Assembly (NCBI RefSeq): GCF_013426975.1
Contig: NZ_JACCPY010000026.1
Coordinates: 1 to 61,342, forward strand
DNA length: 61,342 nucleotides
Direction: 5' to 3'
Origin: Sphaerotilus sulfidivorans
Lineage (GTDB): Bacteria; Pseudomonadota; Gammaproteobacteria; Burkholderiales; Burkholderiaceae_C
In this document: positions 23,521-34,246 of the stretch, piece after piece
How the letters are laid out: each line of letters begins with the position of its first letter
How positions within the stretch are numbered: the stretch's first letter is position 1
Notes under the pieces: model-generated
What the model saw: the letters and a program-made list of their open reading frames with translations, nothing else
Databases searched by the model: none
What the model was told of the DNA's origin: nothing
Translations under genes and position numbers: made by a program

Positions 23521-23851
23521 CGGGAACGGCGCGCGCAGGGGAGTTCAGGGCGAACCGATTATTGCACCGTCGCAGGATGCGGGCCTGAATGAGCGCAAAC
23601 CCGGAGATTAATCCCGTTCTCGCGGTACCAGCGCAATTCCACACAGTGCCTGCAGGGTGTGATGACCCGGGCTTGTCAGCCTTTCACGAAAGGGTCACAC
23701 TGAATCCAAGCCAGACATCAAGAGCAAGAAGCAAAGACCTACGGATTCCTTCCGCCTGCGAGAAACCCTCTGCCATCCGCAGTGCTCTCTCCAGGCCGTT
23801 TTCCCGACAACGACAGCATCTTCCCACCCCTACCTCTCGAAAGGAGGCCAC
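23521..23851. other. 331-bp intergenic region between corA and hpf
   Basis: Divergent promoter region with no convincing gene. A frame of 88 aa exists but its codons lack the local GC bias. It contains a small palindrome CCTTTC-AC-GAAAGG (23679-23692) and a strong ribosome-binding site AAAGGAGG (23840-23847) for hpf. In many Burkholderiales lptA-lptB-rpoN precede hpf; none is present here. Confidence 0.6.
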
Positions 23852-24199
23852 ATGAATCTGACGATCAGCGGTCATCATCTGGAAGTCACCCCGGCTCTAC
23901 GCGAGTATGTGCTCACCAAGCTCGACCGCGTGACCCGGCACTTCGATCAGGTGGTGGACGTCAACGTGCTGCTCACCGTGGAGAAGAACAAGGAGAAGGA
24001 GCGTCGTCAGCGTGCCGAGGTCACGCTGCATGTGAAGGGCCGCGACATCTTTGTTGAGAGTTCGCACGAGGATCTGTATGCCGCGATCGACCAATTGATG
24101 GACAAGCTCGACCGACAGGTCGTCCGCCACAAGGACAAACTTCAGAACCACCACCACGTATCGCCGAAGCGAAGCACTGCTTTCACCGAGGCCGTCTGA
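23852..24199 (+). CDS. hpf: ribosome hibernation-promoting factor (HPF/YfiA family)
   Basis: 115 aa. [23 protein letters not shown] opening, then [34 protein letters not shown] and [22 protein letters not shown]: the full short-HPF beta-alpha-beta fold with the basic C-terminal helix. It binds the 30S subunit in stationary phase and drives dimerisation with RMF or on its own. Followed by a strong hairpin, then ptsN-hprK. Confidence 0.95.
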   Translation: MNLTISGHHLEVTPALREYVLTKLDRVTRHFDQVVDVNVLLTVEKNKEKERRQRAEVTLHVKGRDIFVESSHEDLYAAIDQLMDKLDRQVVRHKDKLQNHHHVSPKRSTAFTEAV

Positions 24200-24252
24200 G
24201 GCCTGTTCACCTGCCGCGGCAGGTATAGCGACCCCCGCCGGGTCGCACGGAA

Positions 24253-24275
24253 GACGGCCCCTCGAAGGGGCCGTC
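24253..24275 (+). terminator. hpf terminator hairpin
   Basis: Perfect 9-bp stem GACGGCCCC (24253-24261) / GGGGCCGTC (24267-24275), TCGAA loop, 54 bp after the stop codon. No long T-run follows (GCCACTTCT), so efficiency is uncertain. Confidence 0.6.
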
Positions 24276-24429
24276 GCCACTTCTGCGGTCGACCTGAAAA
24301 GCGAAATCTGCTCATTTGGCCGATCCTTGTGGCCTTCTGACTGTCCTCTGACTGCGTCCGCGATACAACATGACGCCCTTGGTCCTGCATCTGCCCCGTC
24401 GGGGTGCGCGCAAGCTGTGCGGCACTTCC

Positions 24430-24435
24430 TATAAT
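24430..24435 (+). promoter_or_regulatory. -10 element of ptsN-hprK
   Basis: A perfect TATAAT lies 68 bp before the ptsN ATG in an otherwise GC-rich region. The -35 position (24407-24412) has no good match, so an activator or extended contact may be needed. Confidence 0.5.
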
Positions 24436-24502
24436 CGGTCCCCCGAACACACCTGACTGCGCGTTTGCGACGGCCTCCAGCCCGAGTCGGCGCCTGATCC
24501 CG

Positions 24503-24973
24503 ATGAACCGTCTCGCCGCGATCCTTCCCGCCGGCAATGTGCTGGTCAACGTGGACGCTTCCAGCAAGAAGCGCGCGTTCGAGCAGGCGGGCCTGCTCTT
24601 CGAGAACCAGCAGGCCATTGCCAGGGCCACCGTCTCCGACAACCTGTTCGCGCGCGAACGGCTCGGCTCCACCGGGCTTGGCCATGGCGTCGCGATCCCT
24701 CACGGTCGCATCAAGGGGCTGAAGAATCCGCTGGCGGCCGTGATCCGTCTGGCGCAGCCGATCGGCTTCGAGGCGCCTGACGACGAGCCGGTCAGCCTGC
24801 TGATCTTCCTTCTGGTGCCCGAGGCCGCGACACAGCGCCATCTCGAGATCCTGTCCGAGATTGCCGAACTGCTGTCCGACCGGGACCTGCGCGAGCGCCT
24901 GAAGACCGAAGAGGATCCGGCGCGGCTGCATGAGCTGATTTCCCGCTGGGAGCCGATGCGCTCGGTGGCCTGA
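24503..24973 (+). CDS. ptsN: PTS IIA-like nitrogen-regulatory protein PtsN (EIIA-Ntr)
   Basis: 156 aa from the ATG at 24503. PTS EIIA type-2 fold with the phosphorylated His in [11 protein letters not shown], preceded by the [14 protein letters not shown] loop and followed by [12 protein letters not shown]. It receives phosphate from the Ptsp-NPr relay and signals nitrogen/potassium status. It ends 1 bp before the hprK start codon, the usual Burkholderiales arrangement. Confidence 0.94.
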   Translation: MNRLAAILPAGNVLVNVDASSKKRAFEQAGLLFENQQAIARATVSDNLFARERLGSTGLGHGVAIPHGRIKGLKNPLAAVIRLAQPIGFEAPDDEPVSLLIFLLVPEAATQRHLEILSEIAELLSDRDLRERLKTEEDPARLHELISRWEPMRSVA

Positions 24974-24974
24974 G

Positions 24975-25934
24975 TTGAAACCGACCGTCATCAGCGCCGA
25001 GGCGCTGTTCGATGCGCATCGCTCCTCGCTGAAGTGGGAGTGGATCGCTGGTCATGCGCATCCTGAGCGCCGTTTCGACGAGGTCGCCGTCCGCGACGCC
25101 CAGTCCGCGGCCGACCTGGTCGGCTATCTGAACTACATCCATCCCTACCGGGTGCAGATCGTCGGCCGTCGCGAGGTCGCCTACCTGCAGGAGTCGGACA
25201 GCGAGACGCAGGAGCGGCGCATCTCGCGCATCGTGGCGCTCGAGCCGCCGGTGCTGGTGGTGGCCGATGGCTGCACCCCGCCTGACCGCCTGGTGGCGAT
25301 GTGCGAGCGTGCCGACATTCCGCTGTTCTGCACCCAGGATTCGGCCGGCCATGTCATCGACGTGCTGCGCGGCTTTCTCGGCCAGCACTTCGCCGAGCGC
25401 ACCTCGCGGCATGGCGTCTTCATGGACATTCTCGGCCTGGGCGTGCTGCTGACCGGCGAGTCCGGCCTGGGCAAGAGCGAGCTGGGGCTGGAGCTGATCT
25501 CGCGCGGTCACGGCCTGGTGGCCGATGATGTGGTCGACCTGTTCCGCGTCTCGCAGTCGGCGATCGAGGGGCGCTGCCCGGAGCTGCTGCGCGACCTGCT
25601 CGAGGTGCGCGGCATCGGCCTGCTCGACATCAAGGCGATCTTCGGCGAGACCGCAGTGCGCCGGAAGATGCGGCTGAAGCTGATCGTGCACCTGGTGCGC
25701 AAGGAGACGCTCGAGCGCGACTTCGAGCGCCTGCCCTACGAGCCGCTGCACGAGACGGTGCTGGGTGTGCCGGTGCGCAAGGCGGTGATCGCGGTCGATG
25801 CCGGGCGCAACCTGGCGGTGCTGGTCGAGGCTGCGGTGCGCAACACGGTGCTGCAGCTGCGCGGCATCGACACCTACAAGGAATTCATCAAGCGCCACCG
25901 CGAGCTGATGGAGCGCGGCGACCAGGGGCTCTGA
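24975..25934 (+). CDS. hprK: HPr kinase/phosphorylase
   Basis: 319 aa with a TTG start 1 bp after the ptsN stop, so translation is probably coupled. Walker [15 protein letters not shown], the catalytic HGLVADDVV segment and the HprK signature [16 protein letters not shown] are intact; the N-terminal domain (residues 1-130) is the substrate-sensing MurF-like fold. It phosphorylates HPr/NPr at Ser-46 in response to metabolite state. In betaproteobacteria it acts with an incomplete PTS for regulation, not sugar uptake. Confidence 0.95.
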   Translation: MKPTVISAEALFDAHRSSLKWEWIAGHAHPERRFDEVAVRDAQSAADLVGYLNYIHPYRVQIVGRREVAYLQESDSETQERRISRIVALEPPVLVVADGCTPPDRLVAMCERADIPLFCTQDSAGHVIDVLRGFLGQHFAERTSRHGVFMDILGLGVLLTGESGLGKSELGLELISRGHGLVADDVVDLFRVSQSAIEGRCPELLRDLLEVRGIGLLDIKAIFGETAVRRKMRLKLIVHLVRKETLERDFERLPYEPLHETVLGVPVRKAVIAVDAGRNLAVLVEAAVRNTVLQLRGIDTYKEFIKRHRELMERGDQGL

Positions 25935-25958
25935 ACCCCGGATCGCACACTGCGCGCA

Positions 25959-27871
<1,913 letters not shown>

Positions 27872-27894
27872 GCCGGCGCCACGGACCTCGACGC

Positions 27895-28554
27895 GTGAAC
27901 ACGCTCGCTCAGATCTGGTCGGCGGGCGACGCCGTGTCGCGGGCGGTGGCGCTGCTGCTGCTGGCGATGTCGGTGTCGGCCTGGGTGGTGATCCTGTGGA
28001 AGGCCTGGGTGCTGACGCGGGTCCGTGCCGATCTGGCCCGCGCGGTGCCGGCCTTCTGGGCCGCGCCCGATCTGCAGGCCGGACGCGAGCGCCTGGCCAC
28101 GCTCGACCGCGAGCGGGTGCTGCTGCCCGCGCTCGAGGCCGCCTTGCAGCGCCCCGAGGCCGGCACGCTCGACGCCGGCAGCGAGGACGAATCGCGCCTG
28201 ACCCGCCGGCTGCGCGACGCGCTGCACCGGGCGCTGGCACAGCTGCAGTCGGGCCAGGTGCTGCTGGCCTCGGTGGGCAGCACCGCGCCCTTCGTCGGCC
28301 TGTTCGGCACGGTCTGGGGCATCTACCACGCGCTGGTGGGCCTGTCCGCGGGCGGCTCGATCAGTCTGGACAGGGTGACCGGCCCGGTCGGCGAGGCGCT
28401 GATCATGACCGCCGCCGGCCTGGCGGTGGCGATTCCGGCGGTGCTGGCCTACAACCTGTTCGGCAAGCAGGTTGCCTCGTGCGAGGCCGATCTGGAGGGC
28501 TGGGCGCACGACCTGCGCGAGATGGCGCTGCAGCGCGCCCGCCGGGAGGCCTGA
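27895..28554 (+). CDS. exbB: MotA/TolQ/ExbB proton-channel family protein
   Basis: 219 aa with a GTG start at 27895. Three membrane helices: residues 14-34, then SVGSTAPFVGLFGTVWGIYHAL and EALIMTAAGLAVAIPAVLAYN, which hold the conserved proton-path residues of the family. It couples proton flow to TonB or Tol function together with the ExbD-like protein encoded 1 bp downstream. Naming as ExbB rather than TolQ is by context: no tolA, tolB or pal is nearby, and no tonB either. Confidence 0.88.
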   Translation: MNTLAQIWSAGDAVSRAVALLLLAMSVSAWVVILWKAWVLTRVRADLARAVPAFWAAPDLQAGRERLATLDRERVLLPALEAALQRPEAGTLDAGSEDESRLTRRLRDALHRALAQLQSGQVLLASVGSTAPFVGLFGTVWGIYHALVGLSAGGSISLDRVTGPVGEALIMTAAGLAVAIPAVLAYNLFGKQVASCEADLEGWAHDLREMALQRARREA

Positions 28555-28555
28555 G

Positions 28556-28984
<429 letters not shown>

Positions 28985-29076
28985 TCCCCGGATTCCTCGC
29001 CGAGCCGCTGGCCGGACTGCTTGTCCGGCGGGCACGGCGCCGCGGCCCTTTTGCCGCCCCGAGTCCTCCCGCGCCC

Positions 29077-31851
29077 ATGAGCCTCCAAGACCGCTACGAT
29101 CCCGCCGCCGTCGAAGCCGCCGCCCAGTCCGCCTGGACCGCCGCCGACGCCTACCGCGTCACTGAAGACGCGAGCCGCCCCAAGTTCTACGCCTGCTCGA
29201 TGCTGCCGTACCCGAGCGGCAAGCTGCACATGGGCCATGTGCGCAACTACACCATCAACGACATGCTGGCGCGCCAGCTGCGCATGCGCGGCTTCAACGT
29301 GCTGATGCCGATGGGCTGGGACGCCTTCGGCCTGCCGGCCGAGAACGCAGCGCTGAAGAACGCCGTGCCGCCCGAGAAGTGGACGCGCGAGAACATCGCC
29401 TACATGAAGGGCCAGATGCAGGCGATGGGTCTGGCGATCGACTGGTCGCGCGAGGTCGCCACCTGCGACCCCGAGTACTACAAGTGGAACCAGTGGCTGT
29501 TCCTGAAGATGCTGGAGGCCGGCATCGCCGAGCGCCGCACCCAGACCGTCAACTGGGATCCGGTCGACCAGACCGTGCTGGCCAACGAGCAGGTCATCGA
29601 CGGCCGCGGCTGGCGCTCGGGCGCGCTGGTCGAGAAGCGCGAGATCCCCGGCTACTACCTGAACATCGTCAAGTACGCCGACGAGCTGCTGGGTGCGGTG
29701 GCTGATCCGCAGGACCCGAACTACCTGTCGGGCTGGCCCGAGCGCGTGCGCCTGATGCAGGAGAACTGGATCGGCAAGAGCGCCGGCGTGCGCTTCGCCT
29801 TCCCGCACGAGATCCGGGGCGCTGACGGCGCGCTGATCCAGGACGGCAAGCTGTTCGTGTTCACGACGCGCGCCGACACGATCATGGGCGTGACCTTCTG
29901 CGCCGTCGCGCCCGAGCACCCGCTGGCCGCGCACGCCGCGGCGACGAACCCGGCGCTGGCCGCCTTCATCGCCGAATGCGCCCAGGGCGGCACGACCGAA
30001 GCCGAGCTGGCCACGCAGGAAAAGAAGGGGATGGCGACGGGCCTGTTCGTCACGCACCCGCTGACCGGCGCGCAGGTCGATGTCTGGGTTGGCAACTACG
30101 TGCTGATGAGCTATGGCGACGGCGCGGTGATGGGCGTGCCGGCGCATGACGAGCGCGACTTCGCGTTCGCGAAGAAGTACGGCATCGAGATCAAGCCTGT
30201 GGTGATGCCCAGTGGTTGGGAGCTCATCGATCCGGCTCAGGTGGCTGCGGTGTCCCAGCAGATTGAAAAAGCAGGCGGTATAGCGCGCGAGGTGTCCATC
30301 CGGCCTAGCAACGGCAAATCTTGGATGCTGAGTTGGCATCGATGGGAAGAGCCGTTCGGTCTTCATGGAACGGTCTTTGGCACAAATTCCGAACTGGATG
30401 GACTGACCAGTGCTGAGGCTGTTGATCGTGTCGCCGAACTCGTCGGCGCCAAGGGCCTGGGCGAGAAGAAGATCACCTGGCGCCTGCGTGACTGGGGCAT
30501 CAGCCGCCAGCGCTACTGGGGCACGCCGATCCCGATCATCCACTGCGAGAGCTGCGGCCCGGTGCCGGTCCCCGAGAAGGACCTGCCGGTGGTGCTGCCG
30601 ATCGACTGCGTGCCGGACGGCTCGGGCAATCCGCTGAAGAAACGCACCGACTTCCTGAACGTCGCCTGCCCCTGCTGCGGCCAGCCCGCGCAGCGCGAGA
30701 CGGACACGATGGACACCTTCGTGGACTCGTCGTGGTACTTCATGCGCTACTGCGACGCGCGCAACGACCAGCGAATGGTGGCCGAGGGCACCGACTACTG
30801 GATGCCGATGGACCAGTACATCGGCGGCATCGAGCACGCGATCCTGCACCTGCTCTACGCGCGCTTCTGGACCAAGGTCATGCGTGACCTGGGCCTGGTG
30901 AAGGTCAACGAGCCCTTCACCAAGCTGCTGACGCAGGGCATGGTGCTCAACCACATCTACTCGCGCCGCACCGAGAAGGGCGGCATCGAGTACTTCTGGC
31001 CGCACGAGGTCGAGAACGTGCTGGATGCCGGCGGCAAGGTGGTCGGCGCCAAGCTGAAGGAAGCCAAGGGCGACCTGCCTGCCGGCACCGCGATCGACTA
31101 CCAGGGCGTGGGCACCATGTCCAAGTCGAAGAACAACGGCGTCGATCCGCAGGAGCTGATCAACCGCTACGGCGCCGACACCGCGCGCCTGTTCGTGATG
31201 TTCGCGGCGCCTCCGGAGCAGACGCTGGAGTGGAACGAGTCGGCCGTCGAGGGCGCGCACCGCTTCATCAAGCGCATCTGGGCCTTCGCGTTCAAGAACG
31301 AGACGGTGCTGACCGGCGCGCCGGCCGAGGTGCCGGGCGAACTGTCCGCCGAGGCCAAGGCGCTGCGCCGCGAGGTCCATCTGGTGCTGCGCCAGGTGAG
31401 CCACGACTTCGAGCGCATGCAGTACAACACCGTCGTCTCCGGCGGCATGAAGCTGCTCAACGCGCTGGAAGGCTACAGGCACGACGGCAGCGCCGGCTCC
31501 GCCGCGGTGCTGCGCGAGGGCTTCTCGGTGCTGCTGCGCGCGCTCTATCCGGCCTGCCCGCACATCACCTGGAAGCTCTGGGCCGACCTGGGCTACGCCG
31601 CCGCGCAGGGCGACCTGCTCGATACCGCCTGGCCGGCGGTGGTCGAGGCCGCGCTGGTGCAGGACGAGATCGAGCTGGTGCTGCAGGTCAACGGCAAGAC
31701 GCGCGGCGCCATCAAGGTGCCGGCCGGCGCCGACAAGGCCACGATCGAGGCCACCGCCGCCGCCAGCCCCGAGGTCGAGAAGTTCTCGGAAGGCCGCACG
31801 CCGAAGAAGATCATCGTCGTGCCGGGCCGCCTGGTGAACGTGGTGGTCTGA
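29077..31851 (+). CDS. leuS: leucyl-tRNA synthetase, with an extra low-GC stretch in the editing domain
   Basis: 924 aa, some 45-60 residues longer than usual bacterial LeuRS (about 860-880). Class I signature HMGH at about residue 52 and MSKSK at about 681; the Thr-rich editing site [14 protein letters not shown] and [19 protein letters not shown] are intact, as are [18 protein letters not shown] and the C-terminal domain. Between residues about 376 and 436 the protein departs from the family: about 60 residues ([14 protein letters not shown], then [20 protein letters not shown]) stand where about 20 are expected. The DNA for this part (30196-30430) falls to roughly 56% GC with unusual codons, against about 70% around it. 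The frame stays open, so the enzyme should be made. lptE follows after 7 bp. Confidence 0.97.
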   Translation: MSLQDRYDPAAVEAAAQSAWTAADAYRVTEDASRPKFYACSMLPYPSGKLHMGHVRNYTINDMLARQLRMRGFNVLMPMGWDAFGLPAENAALKNAVPPEKWTRENIAYMKGQMQAMGLAIDWSREVATCDPEYYKWNQWLFLKMLEAGIAERRTQTVNWDPVDQTVLANEQVIDGRGWRSGALVEKREIPGYYLNIVKYADELLGAVADPQDPNYLSGWPERVRLMQENWIGKSAGVRFAFPHEIRGADGALIQDGKLFVFTTRADTIMGVTFCAVAPEHPLAAHAAATNPALAAFIAECAQGGTTEAELATQEKKGMATGLFVTHPLTGAQVDVWVGNYVLMSYGDGAVMGVPAHDERDFAFAKKYGIEIKPVVMPSGWELIDPAQVAAVSQQIEKAGGIAREVSIRPSNGKSWMLSWHRWEEPFGLHGTVFGTNSELDGLTSAEAVDRVAELVGAKGLGEKKITWRLRDWGISRQRYWGTPIPIIHCESCGPVPVPEKDLPVVLPIDCVPDGSGNPLKKRTDFLNVACPCCGQPAQRETDTMDTFVDSSWYFMRYCDARNDQRMVAEGTDYWMPMDQYIGGIEHAILHLLYARFWTKVMRDLGLVKVNEPFTKLLTQGMVLNHIYSRRTEKGGIEYFWPHEVENVLDAGGKVVGAKLKEAKGDLPAGTAIDYQGVGTMSKSKNNGVDPQELINRYGADTARLFVMFAAPPEQTLEWNESAVEGAHRFIKRIWAFAFKNETVLTGAPAEVPGELSAEAKALRREVHLVLRQVSHDFERMQYNTVVSGGMKLLNALEGYRHDGSAGSAAVLREGFSVLLRALYPACPHITWKLWADLGYAAAQGDLLDTAWPAVVEAALVQDEIELVLQVNGKTRGAIKVPAGADKATIEATAAASPEVEKFSEGRTPKKIIVVPGRLVNVVV

Positions 31852-31858
31852 GGCCGTG

Positions 31859-32368
31859 ATGCTTCGCCGCCCGTCACGCCGCCGTCTGCTGGGGGCCGCC
31901 GCGCTGGCCACGACGCTGCTGGCGGGCTGCGGCTTCCAGCTGCGCCGCCCGCCGGAGCTGGCCTGGAAGCGCATCTTCCTGTCGGGCTTTTCTGAAGACT
32001 CGGCGCTGGCCGACGAGCTGCGCCGCCAGCTGCGCGCCAGCCCCGGCGTGACGGTGGCCGACACGCCGGCCGAGGCCGACCTGATCGTCGAGTCGCTGCA
32101 GGACAGCAGCGAGCATCTGGTGGCCGCCACCACCTCGACCTCGCAGATCTCGGAGATGACGCTGCGCGCACGGCTGCGCTTCCGGGTGCGCACGCCGGCC
32201 GGGCGCGAGCTGATCGCCCCGACCGAGCTGGCCCAGACCCGCGACATGAGCTACAGCGAGCGCAGCGCACTGGCCAAGCAGCACGAGGCCGCGCTGCTGT
32301 TCCGCTCGATGCACGCCGACCTGGCGATGCAGGTGCTGCGCCGGCTGGCGGCGCTCGGGCCGGCCTGA
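31859..32368 (+). CDS. lptE: LPS-assembly lipoprotein LptE
   Basis: 169 aa from the ATG at 31859 (GTG directly before it). Basic start RRPSRRRLLGA and lipobox LAGCGF. Body: FQLRRPPELAWKRIFLSG, LRRQLRASPGVTV, TLRARLRFRVRTPAGREL, then ending in KQHEAALLFRSMHADLAMQVLRRL, the usual LptE pattern. It plugs the LptD barrel (encoded at 48686) in the outer membrane. Standard place between leuS and holA. Confidence 0.92.
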   Translation: MLRRPSRRRLLGAAALATTLLAGCGFQLRRPPELAWKRIFLSGFSEDSALADELRRQLRASPGVTVADTPAEADLIVESLQDSSEHLVAATTSTSQISEMTLRARLRFRVRTPAGRELIAPTELAQTRDMSYSERSALAKQHEAALLFRSMHADLAMQVLRRLAALGPA

Positions 32369-32387
32369 GCCGGGGCAGGGCACACCG

Positions 32388-33533
32388 ATGCAGATCCGCG
32401 CCGAGCAGCTCGCCGCCGCCCTGGCCAAGGGCCTGCGCCCGCTCTATGTCATCCACGGCGACGAGCCGCTGCTGGCGCAGGAGGCGGCCGACGCGGTGCG
32501 CGCCGCCGCGCGTGCGGCCGGCTGCAGCGAGCGCACGGTGCACACCGTCGCCGGCGGTCATTTCGACTGGGCCGGTCTGCTGGGCGACGCCGGCGCGCTG
32601 AGCCTGTTCGCCGAGCGCCGGCTGATCGAGATCCGCATTCCCTCCGGCAAGCCGGGCAAGGACGGCTCCGAGGCGCTGCAGCGCTATGTCGAGCAGATCG
32701 GCGACGACGACATCACGCTGGTGCTGCTGCCGCGCCTGGACCGCACCCAGCTCGGCAGCGCCTGGTTCGGCGCGCTCGACGGCGCCGGGCTGGCGGTGCG
32801 GGTCGATCCGGTCGAGCGCCGCGCGCTGCCGGTCTGGATCGCGCAGCGCCTGGCGCAGCACGGTCTGCGCGTCGAGGACGGCGAGGCCGGCCAGCAGGCG
32901 CTGGCCTTCTTCGCCGACCGGGTCGAGGGCAATCTGCTGGCGGCCCATCAGGAGATCGCCAAGCTGGCGCTGCTGCACGCGCCGGCCGATCCGCGCGGCG
33001 CGCCCGCGGTGCTGGCGCGCGAGCAGATCGAGGCGGCGGTGCTCGATGTCGCGCGCTACGACGTCTTCCGCCTCGGCGAGGCGGTGCTCGCGGGCGATGC
33101 GGCGCGTGCGCTGCGCATGCTCGACGGCCTGCAGGCCGAGGGCGAGGCGGCGGTGCTGGTGCACTGGACGCTGGCCGACGACCTGCGCGGCCTGCAGCGG
33201 GTGCACGCGGCCGTGCGCCAGGGCCGGCCGCTGCCGATGGCGCTGCGCGAGGCGCGGGTCTGGGGCCTGAAGGAAAAGCTCTTCGAGCGGGTGCTGCCCC
33301 GGCTGGAGGCAGCCGAGCTGGCCGCGCTGGTCGATGCGGCCCATGTCTGCGATGGCATCGTCAAGGGCCTGCGCGACCCGCGCTGGCCGGACGACCCGTG
33401 GGCGGCGCTGCAGCAGCTGGTGCTGATGACGCTGGCCGCGGTGGCGCCCCGTGCCGGGGTGCCGGCGCTGGTGACGGCACCGGCACCAGCGGGGCGCTCC
33501 CCGCGCCAACAGTCAATAGCCAAACGCCAATAG
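32388..33533 (+). CDS. holA: DNA polymerase III subunit delta
   Basis: 381 aa. LRPLYVIHGDEPLLAQEAADAVR opening and RLIEIRIPSGKPGKDG (clamp-loader wrench region), followed by the three-domain delta fold with FADRVEGNLLAAHQEIAKLAL and the C-terminal collar helices. It opens the beta clamp as part of the clamp loader. It ends in a TAG after a short Gln/Arg tail with AT-richer codons. Confidence 0.95.
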   Translation: MQIRAEQLAAALAKGLRPLYVIHGDEPLLAQEAADAVRAAARAAGCSERTVHTVAGGHFDWAGLLGDAGALSLFAERRLIEIRIPSGKPGKDGSEALQRYVEQIGDDDITLVLLPRLDRTQLGSAWFGALDGAGLAVRVDPVERRALPVWIAQRLAQHGLRVEDGEAGQQALAFFADRVEGNLLAAHQEIAKLALLHAPADPRGAPAVLAREQIEAAVLDVARYDVFRLGEAVLAGDAARALRMLDGLQAEGEAAVLVHWTLADDLRGLQRVHAAVRQGRPLPMALREARVWGLKEKLFERVLPRLEAAELAALVDAAHVCDGIVKGLRDPRWPDDPWAALQQLVLMTLAAVAPRAGVPALVTAPAPAGRSPRQQSIAKRQ

Positions 33534-33630
33534 CGGCTGCTTCGGCGCGGTTTTTCGGCGGCTGGACACCGCCGCCATCGGGGATGCTCGGCTTCTGCCC
33601 GCGCCATGCGCGCCGCTTGCCGCCCCTGTC

Positions 33631-34239
33631 ATGCGTCTGTCCGTTCATCCTGTCGTCTTGTCGATGCTTCTGCCCTGCCTGCTGGCGGGCGCAGCGCAGG
33701 CCGCGCCGCTGACGGTCAGCGTGGCCGACGCCAGTGGCCGGCCGCTGGCCGGCGCAGTGGTGGCGGTCGAGATCGGGGGCGCGGCCCGCACCGCCGCGGC
33801 CGGCACGCGCGCCGAGGTGGTGCAGCGCCAGCGCAACTTCGATCCGGGTGTGCTGGTGGTACAGACCGGCACGCTGGTGGACTTTCCCAACCAGGACACG
33901 GTGCGCCACCATGTCTATTCCTTCTCGCCGATCAAGACCTTCGAGATCAAGCTCTATGCGGGCCGACCGGCTGCGCCGGTGCTGTTCGATCGGGCCGGCG
34001 TGATCACGCTGGGCTGCAACATTCACGACCAGATGATCGCCCATGTGGTGGTGGTCGACACCCCGCTGTTCGGCCGCACCGATGCGGCCGGCCGGCTGGT
34101 GCTGGAGGTGCCAGCGGGCGAACACCGTCTGAAGGCCTGGCATCCCGACATGCGCGAGGGGCTGGACCTGCAGGCACAGCCGCTGCGCGTCGGCACCTCG
34201 CCCGTGGCGGCCGCCGTGCGGCTGCCGGTCCAGCCCTGA
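33631..34239 (+). CDS. periplasmic cupredoxin-like protein ('methylamine utilization protein' type)
   Basis: 202 aa. Signal peptide ending AQA-AP. A carboxypeptidase-regulatory-like strand region (TVSVADASGRPLAGAVVAVE) is joined to a cupredoxin-like domain: DFPNQDTVRHHVYSF supplies a histidine and TLGCNIHDQMIAHVVV a Cys-His-Met set typical of type-1 copper sites. Related genes are often labelled 'methylamine utilization protein' without evidence for that pathway. It is 7 bp before the GGDEF-EAL gene, suggesting a sensor/partner relationship. Confidence 0.75.
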   Translation: MRLSVHPVVLSMLLPCLLAGAAQAAPLTVSVADASGRPLAGAVVAVEIGGAARTAAAGTRAEVVQRQRNFDPGVLVVQTGTLVDFPNQDTVRHHVYSFSPIKTFEIKLYAGRPAAPVLFDRAGVITLGCNIHDQMIAHVVVVDTPLFGRTDAAGRLVLEVPAGEHRLKAWHPDMREGLDLQAQPLRVGTSPVAAAVRLPVQP

Positions 34240-34246
34240 GGCCGCG

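Larger units (their letters stand above)
24200..24502. other. 303-bp intergenic region between hpf and ptsN
   Basis: Holds the hpf terminator hairpin (24253-24275) and the ptsN promoter (TATAAT at 24430). Nothing gene-like is visible between them. Confidence 0.6.

Noticed and set aside
23589-23855. 88-aa frame upstream of hpf, checked as a possible rpoN remnant
   Set aside because: No RpoN-box-like sequence and poor codon bias.
33504-33580. Terminator after holA suggested by GGTTTTTC
   Set aside because: No stable stem precedes the T-run.
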